Shown here piece by piece: positions 61,028-64,000 of a stretch of DNA of 64,000 nucleotides. The notes beneath the pieces were generated by a model. It had not been told where the DNA came from. It did not search any database and saw only the letters and a list, made by a program, of their open reading frames with translations. Each line of letters opens with the position of its first letter. Within the stretch, counting starts at the first letter, position 1. Both the position numbers and the translations under genes were made by a program. Source of the DNA: Pelagadaptatus aseana (lineage in GTDB: Bacteria > Pseudomonadota > Gammaproteobacteria > Pseudomonadales > Cellvibrionaceae); NCBI GenBank assembly GCA_040365065.1, contig BAABNI010000002.1:372001-436000 (forward strand). Reading direction: 5' to 3'.

Positions 61028-62650
61028 TTATTGCTTGTTGTCTACGGCTGCCTGAATGTAACTGGTAAACAGCGGATGACCATCCCGTGGTGTAGAGGTG
61101 AATTCCGGATGGAACTGACAGGCCACAAACCAGGGGTGATCTTCCAGCTCCACCATTTCCACCAAGCTGTCGTCAGCTGACCAGCCACCGATTTTCAAAC
61201 CGCCCTTCTGCAACTGGTCCACATAATTATTGTTCACTTCGTAGCGGTGGCGGTGACGCTCAACAATGACATCATCGCCATACACTTCGCGCGCCTTGCT
61301 GCCAGCCACCAAACGACACTCCTGGCCACCCAGACGCATGGTACCGCCTAAATCAGAGCTTTCGTCACGCTGCTCAACGCCACCTTCGGAGGTAACCCAC
61401 TCGGTTATCAAACCAATCACCGGGTTGGCAGTTTCTTTATTGAACTCGGTGCTGTTGGCGTCTTTCAGGCCCAGTACGTTGCGGGCAAATTCGATCACCA
61501 CCGACTGCATACCCAGACAGATACCCAAGTATGGAACTTTGTTCTCACGGGCGTATTTGACGGACATCAACTTGCCTTCCAAACCGCGCTCACCGAAACC
61601 GCCCGGCACCAGAATGGCGTCGGCGTCCTCGATCAGTTTGGTGCCTTCTTTCTCAACATCTTCAGCGTTGATGTAGTTCACATTAACCTTGGTGCGGGTG
61701 TGAATGCCGGCATGGACCAGAGACTCGTTCAGTGACTTATAAGCGTCCAGCAGTTCCATGTACTTACCGACCATGGCCACGGTAATTTCATTCTCGGGGT
61801 TGAGCTTGCCATCGACCACCTTGTCCCACTCGGACAGATCCGCTTCCGGCGCTTCCAGGCCGAAATTATCCAGCACGATCTGATCGAGATTGTAGCTTTT
61901 CAGCAGATCGGGAATGGAGTAAATGGTTTTGGCGTCGGGCAGCGGCACCACGGCGCGCTCTTCAACGTTGGTAAACAAAGCAATCTTGCGACGGGAATCG
62001 GCGTCCACTTCTTTTTCAGAGCGGCACAACAGCACTTCCGGCTGCACACCGATAGAGCGCAATTCTTTCACCGAGTGCTGGGTTGGCTTGGTCTTGGTCT
62101 CGCCGGCAGTGGCGATATAGGGCACCAGAGTCAGGTGAATCCACTGGGCGCGCTCACGACCCAGCTCCACTTTCAGCTGACGAGCAGCTTCCAGGAATGG
62201 CTGGGATTCGATGTCACCCACGGTACCGCCGATTTCCACCAGGGCGATATCCGCATCTTTGCCACCTTCCAGTACGCGACGTTTGATTTCATCGGTAATG
62301 TGCGGAATCACCTGCACGGTGCCGCCGAGATAGTCACCACGACGCTCTTTGCGCAGTACGGTCTCGTAGACACGGCCGGTGGTGAAGTTGTTGCGTCGAC
62401 TCATTTTCGTACGAATAAAGCGCTCATAGTGGCCCAGATCCAGATCCGTCTCAGCGCCATCTTCGGTGACATAGACTTCGCCGTGCTGGAAGGGGCTCAT
62501 GGTACCCGGATCTACGTTGATGTAGGGGTCCAGCTTAAGCACAGTCACCTTGAGGCCACGGGATTCCAAAATCGCACCAAGAGAAGCGGAGGCGATGCCC
62601 TTGCCCAATGAAGAAACAACACCACCTGTAACGAAGATATATCGCGTCAT
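61028..62650 (-). CDS. pyrG: CTP synthase
   Basis: Converts UTP to CTP with ATP and glutamine, 540 residues. The synthetase domain starts TRYIFVTGGVVSSLGKGI. The glutaminase domain has the nucleophile Cys in YLGICLGMQSVV and the His/Glu pair in CQFHPEFTSTPRDG. The ATG at 62650 has AAGG 6 nt upstream and gives the universal MTRYIFVTGG start; an extension of 32 codons is not needed. The order pyrG-kdsA-eno is standard. Confidence 0.98.
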   Translation of the reverse strand: MTRYIFVTGGVVSSLGKGIASASLGAILESRGLKVTVLKLDPYINVDPGTMSPFQHGEVYVTEDGAETDLDLGHYERFIRTKMSRRNNFTTGRVYETVLRKERRGDYLGGTVQVIPHITDEIKRRVLEGGKDADIALVEIGGTVGDIESQPFLEAARQLKVELGRERAQWIHLTLVPYIATAGETKTKPTQHSVKELRSIGVQPEVLLCRSEKEVDADSRRKIALFTNVEERAVVPLPDAKTIYSIPDLLKSYNLDQIVLDNFGLEAPEADLSEWDKVVDGKLNPENEITVAMVGKYMELLDAYKSLNESLVHAGIHTRTKVNVNYINAEDVEKEGTKLIEDADAILVPGGFGERGLEGKLMSVKYARENKVPYLGICLGMQSVVIEFARNVLGLKDANSTEFNKETANPVIGLITEWVTSEGGVEQRDESSDLGGTMRLGGQECRLVAGSKAREVYGDDVIVERHRHRYEVNNNYVDQLQKGGLKIGGWSADDSLVEMVELEDHPWFVACQFHPEFTSTPRDGHPLFTSYIQAAVDNKQ

Positions 62651-62876
62651 GTAAAACCTTGCTGAAAAACAGTCTGAGTAAAGTGCAGATGGGGCATCCG
62701 CCAGCTTAATATCGCTGGCAGAAATCAGTTTGCCGGGAATACGCAAAACATCCTGTGATACGCCCCGTGACAGCCCCTCATGAGATGGGGCGCCAGTGTA
62801 CCGGAAAGGCGTTTTTGCCTCAATTACTCTGACGAAAAAAACGGCACTCGAAAACCACTATAGAACAGCGGTCCGA

Positions 62877-64000
62877 TTAATCAGATCGGGCAGGCGCCTG
62901 CCACTGCAACAGGTAACCGGGACCATCGCCGGAACCGTAGCCCTCACACACCCACAGATCACCCACGGCAACGATCTCACCGCGATGACGCAACACCGGC
63001 ACAGAGTCGCGCAACCAAGGCTCCAAGGCGTATTCCTGCAACAGCTTTTTCAGAGTCTGGGAACGCCCTCGACCTATGGGCTTACATCTGTCTCCGGGTT
63101 GGCGAACGCCCACTTCCAGATCGCTACCGGGCGGCAACAACAAGCCCGCCGAGGCCACCTCCCATGCCCGCAGCTCACCGTCGCCCCAGACAAGTGGCTG
63201 CTGCAGATCCCAACACTGTAGCTCGGGCGGCCCCAACGCCAGGGTTTCCGGTAGAAAATACAGGCGCTGACGGTAGTGACGCAGCTGGATTGGGCCCCAG
63301 CAAACCGCTCCCTGAGCATCGTCCCGGGGCTGCAACAGCTGCCGCTCAATCTGCTCAAGATGCACTGAATCAGGCAGGGGTAATTGCAGCTGCGTCATCA
63401 ATTGCCGCAGCAGATTTCCCCGGCGGAACTCAGACAGCGACTGCAGATAAGCAAGACACAGGCTCCACCCCCAACGCTCGGAGCGCAGCTCGGCAGCGGT
63501 CAGATCATCACAAGCCTGACTCTGCAGCTGCTCATCGGCCTCGCGGCACAGTGCGGCACTCTGCTGCCAACGCCCGGCAAAACCGGGCCAGCGCTCTTCG
63601 AGCAGAGGCATAACCTGATGACGCAGGTAATTGCGATCAAAATCCAGCGACCCATTGCTGTCATCATCCACCCAACTCATATCGGCGGTGACGGCCCAAT
63701 CGTGTAATTGCTGGCGCTGAAAATGCAACAGAGGCCGAAACAACTGCCCATCCCCCAAAGGCCGGGAGCGTGGCATAGCAGCCAATCCCCGCGGGCCAGC
63801 CCCACGCATCAGCCGCAACAGCAGAGTTTCCGCCTGATCGTCCTGATGATGAGCCAGCAACAGGGCATCCCCTTGCTGCAACAACTGACTGAAAGCCTGA
63901 TAGCGCTGCTCCCGGGCGGCATCCTCCAGACCTCGACCAGATCGCTCGACCCGGGCTCGGCATACCTGTATGGGCACATCCAACTCCTGACACTGAGCCT
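62877..64000 (-). CDS. tilS: tRNA(Ile)-lysidine synthase TilS, 5' end cut by window
   Basis: Modifies C34 of tRNA(Ile) to lysidine so that it reads AUA. The visible part is about 373 residues. The PP-loop SGGxDS is outside the window, but the following family phrases are seen: RSGRGLEDAAREQRYQAF, LLLAHHQDDQAETLLLRL and FDRNYLRHQVMPLLEERWPG, then the TilS C-terminal domains. The frame stays open to the right edge (AQCQELDVPIQVC). The stop is 226 bp upstream of pyrG on the same strand. Confidence 0.95.
   Translation of the reverse strand, partial: AQCQELDVPIQVCRARVERSGRGLEDAAREQRYQAFSQLLQQGDALLLAHHQDDQAETLLLRLMRGAGPRGLAAMPRSRPLGDGQLFRPLLHFQRQQLHDWAVTADMSWVDDDSNGSLDFDRNYLRHQVMPLLEERWPGFAGRWQQSAALCREADEQLQSQACDDLTAAELRSERWGWSLCLAYLQSLSEFRRGNLLRQLMTQLQLPLPDSVHLEQIERQLLQPRDDAQGAVCWGPIQLRHYRQRLYFLPETLALGPPELQCWDLQQPLVWGDGELRAWEVASAGLLLPPGSDLEVGVRQPGDRCKPIGRGRSQTLKKLLQEYALEPWLRDSVPVLRHRGEIVAVGDLWVCEGYGSGDGPGYLLQWQAPARSD

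Overview
The window reads as chromosomal DNA of a free-living, probably marine, gammaproteobacterium. The order tilS-pyrG-kdsA-eno-ftsB-ispD-ispF, RlmG, RF3 and a RegB/RegA redox pair, together with the cytochromes, the TonB-dependent receptor and the many c-di-GMP proteins, fit a Cellvibrionales/Spongiibacteraceae-like or similar aerobic marine lineage. This placement is inference from gene content and cannot be fixed by reading alone. I see no rRNA, tRNA, phage, IS transposase or CRISPR array.

Layout: 1-3222 holds the 3'-truncated truD and ygiQ (minus). 3459-9777 is an RND efflux operon (outer membrane lipoprotein, adaptor, pump, accessory lipoprotein). 9856-11049 is an HD-GYP protein. 11388-16160 is a periplasmic redox cluster (c4-like dihaem cytochrome, MauG/CcpA-like dihaem protein, beta-helix protein fused to a cytochrome c domain) with a membrane-bound AraC-type regulator beside it. 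16314-18856 has rlmG, an FFLEELY-like protein and a tiny two-gene unit behind a near-perfect Fur box. 18857-19295 is a gene-free block of nested palindromes. 19296-27555 (minus) carries prpE, two orphan solute-binding proteins, a CBS protein, DUF445, a tandem GST-N protein and an orphan Rieske oxygenase. 27816-31665 (plus) is a glucosylglycerate operon (phosphatase, synthase, phosphorylase). 31678-39480 is a signalling block: a four-gene minus operon (HTH-REC, PAS-GGDEF-EAL, degenerate EAL-REC, HD-GYP) divergent from a PAS hybrid histidine kinase, with a duplicated palindromic site between them. 39481-44584 is housekeeping (methyltransferase, AI-2E family, TSUP, PlsC, prfC). 44841-47810 has a diguanylate cyclase and a hybrid kinase. 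47840-51455 is a TetR-controlled nitronate monooxygenase/acyl-CoA dehydrogenase unit. 51452-57086 has a MATE exporter divergent from a copper-type TonB receptor followed by RegB/RegA. 57095-64000 (minus) is ispF-ispD-ftsB-eno-kdsA-pyrG-tilS.

Two things stand out at large scale. ispF and truD, adjacent in E. coli and Pseudomonas, lie here on the same strand 56 kb apart, with all the accessory content between them. Seven proteins of the window carry GGDEF, EAL, HD-GYP, REC or hybrid-kinase modules. The 31.7-39.5 kb block looks like a self-contained phosphorelay that ends in c-di-GMP breakdown and DNA binding. It is the best candidate here for an undescribed signalling system, followed by the beta-helix/cytochrome cluster and the Fur-linked micro-operon.
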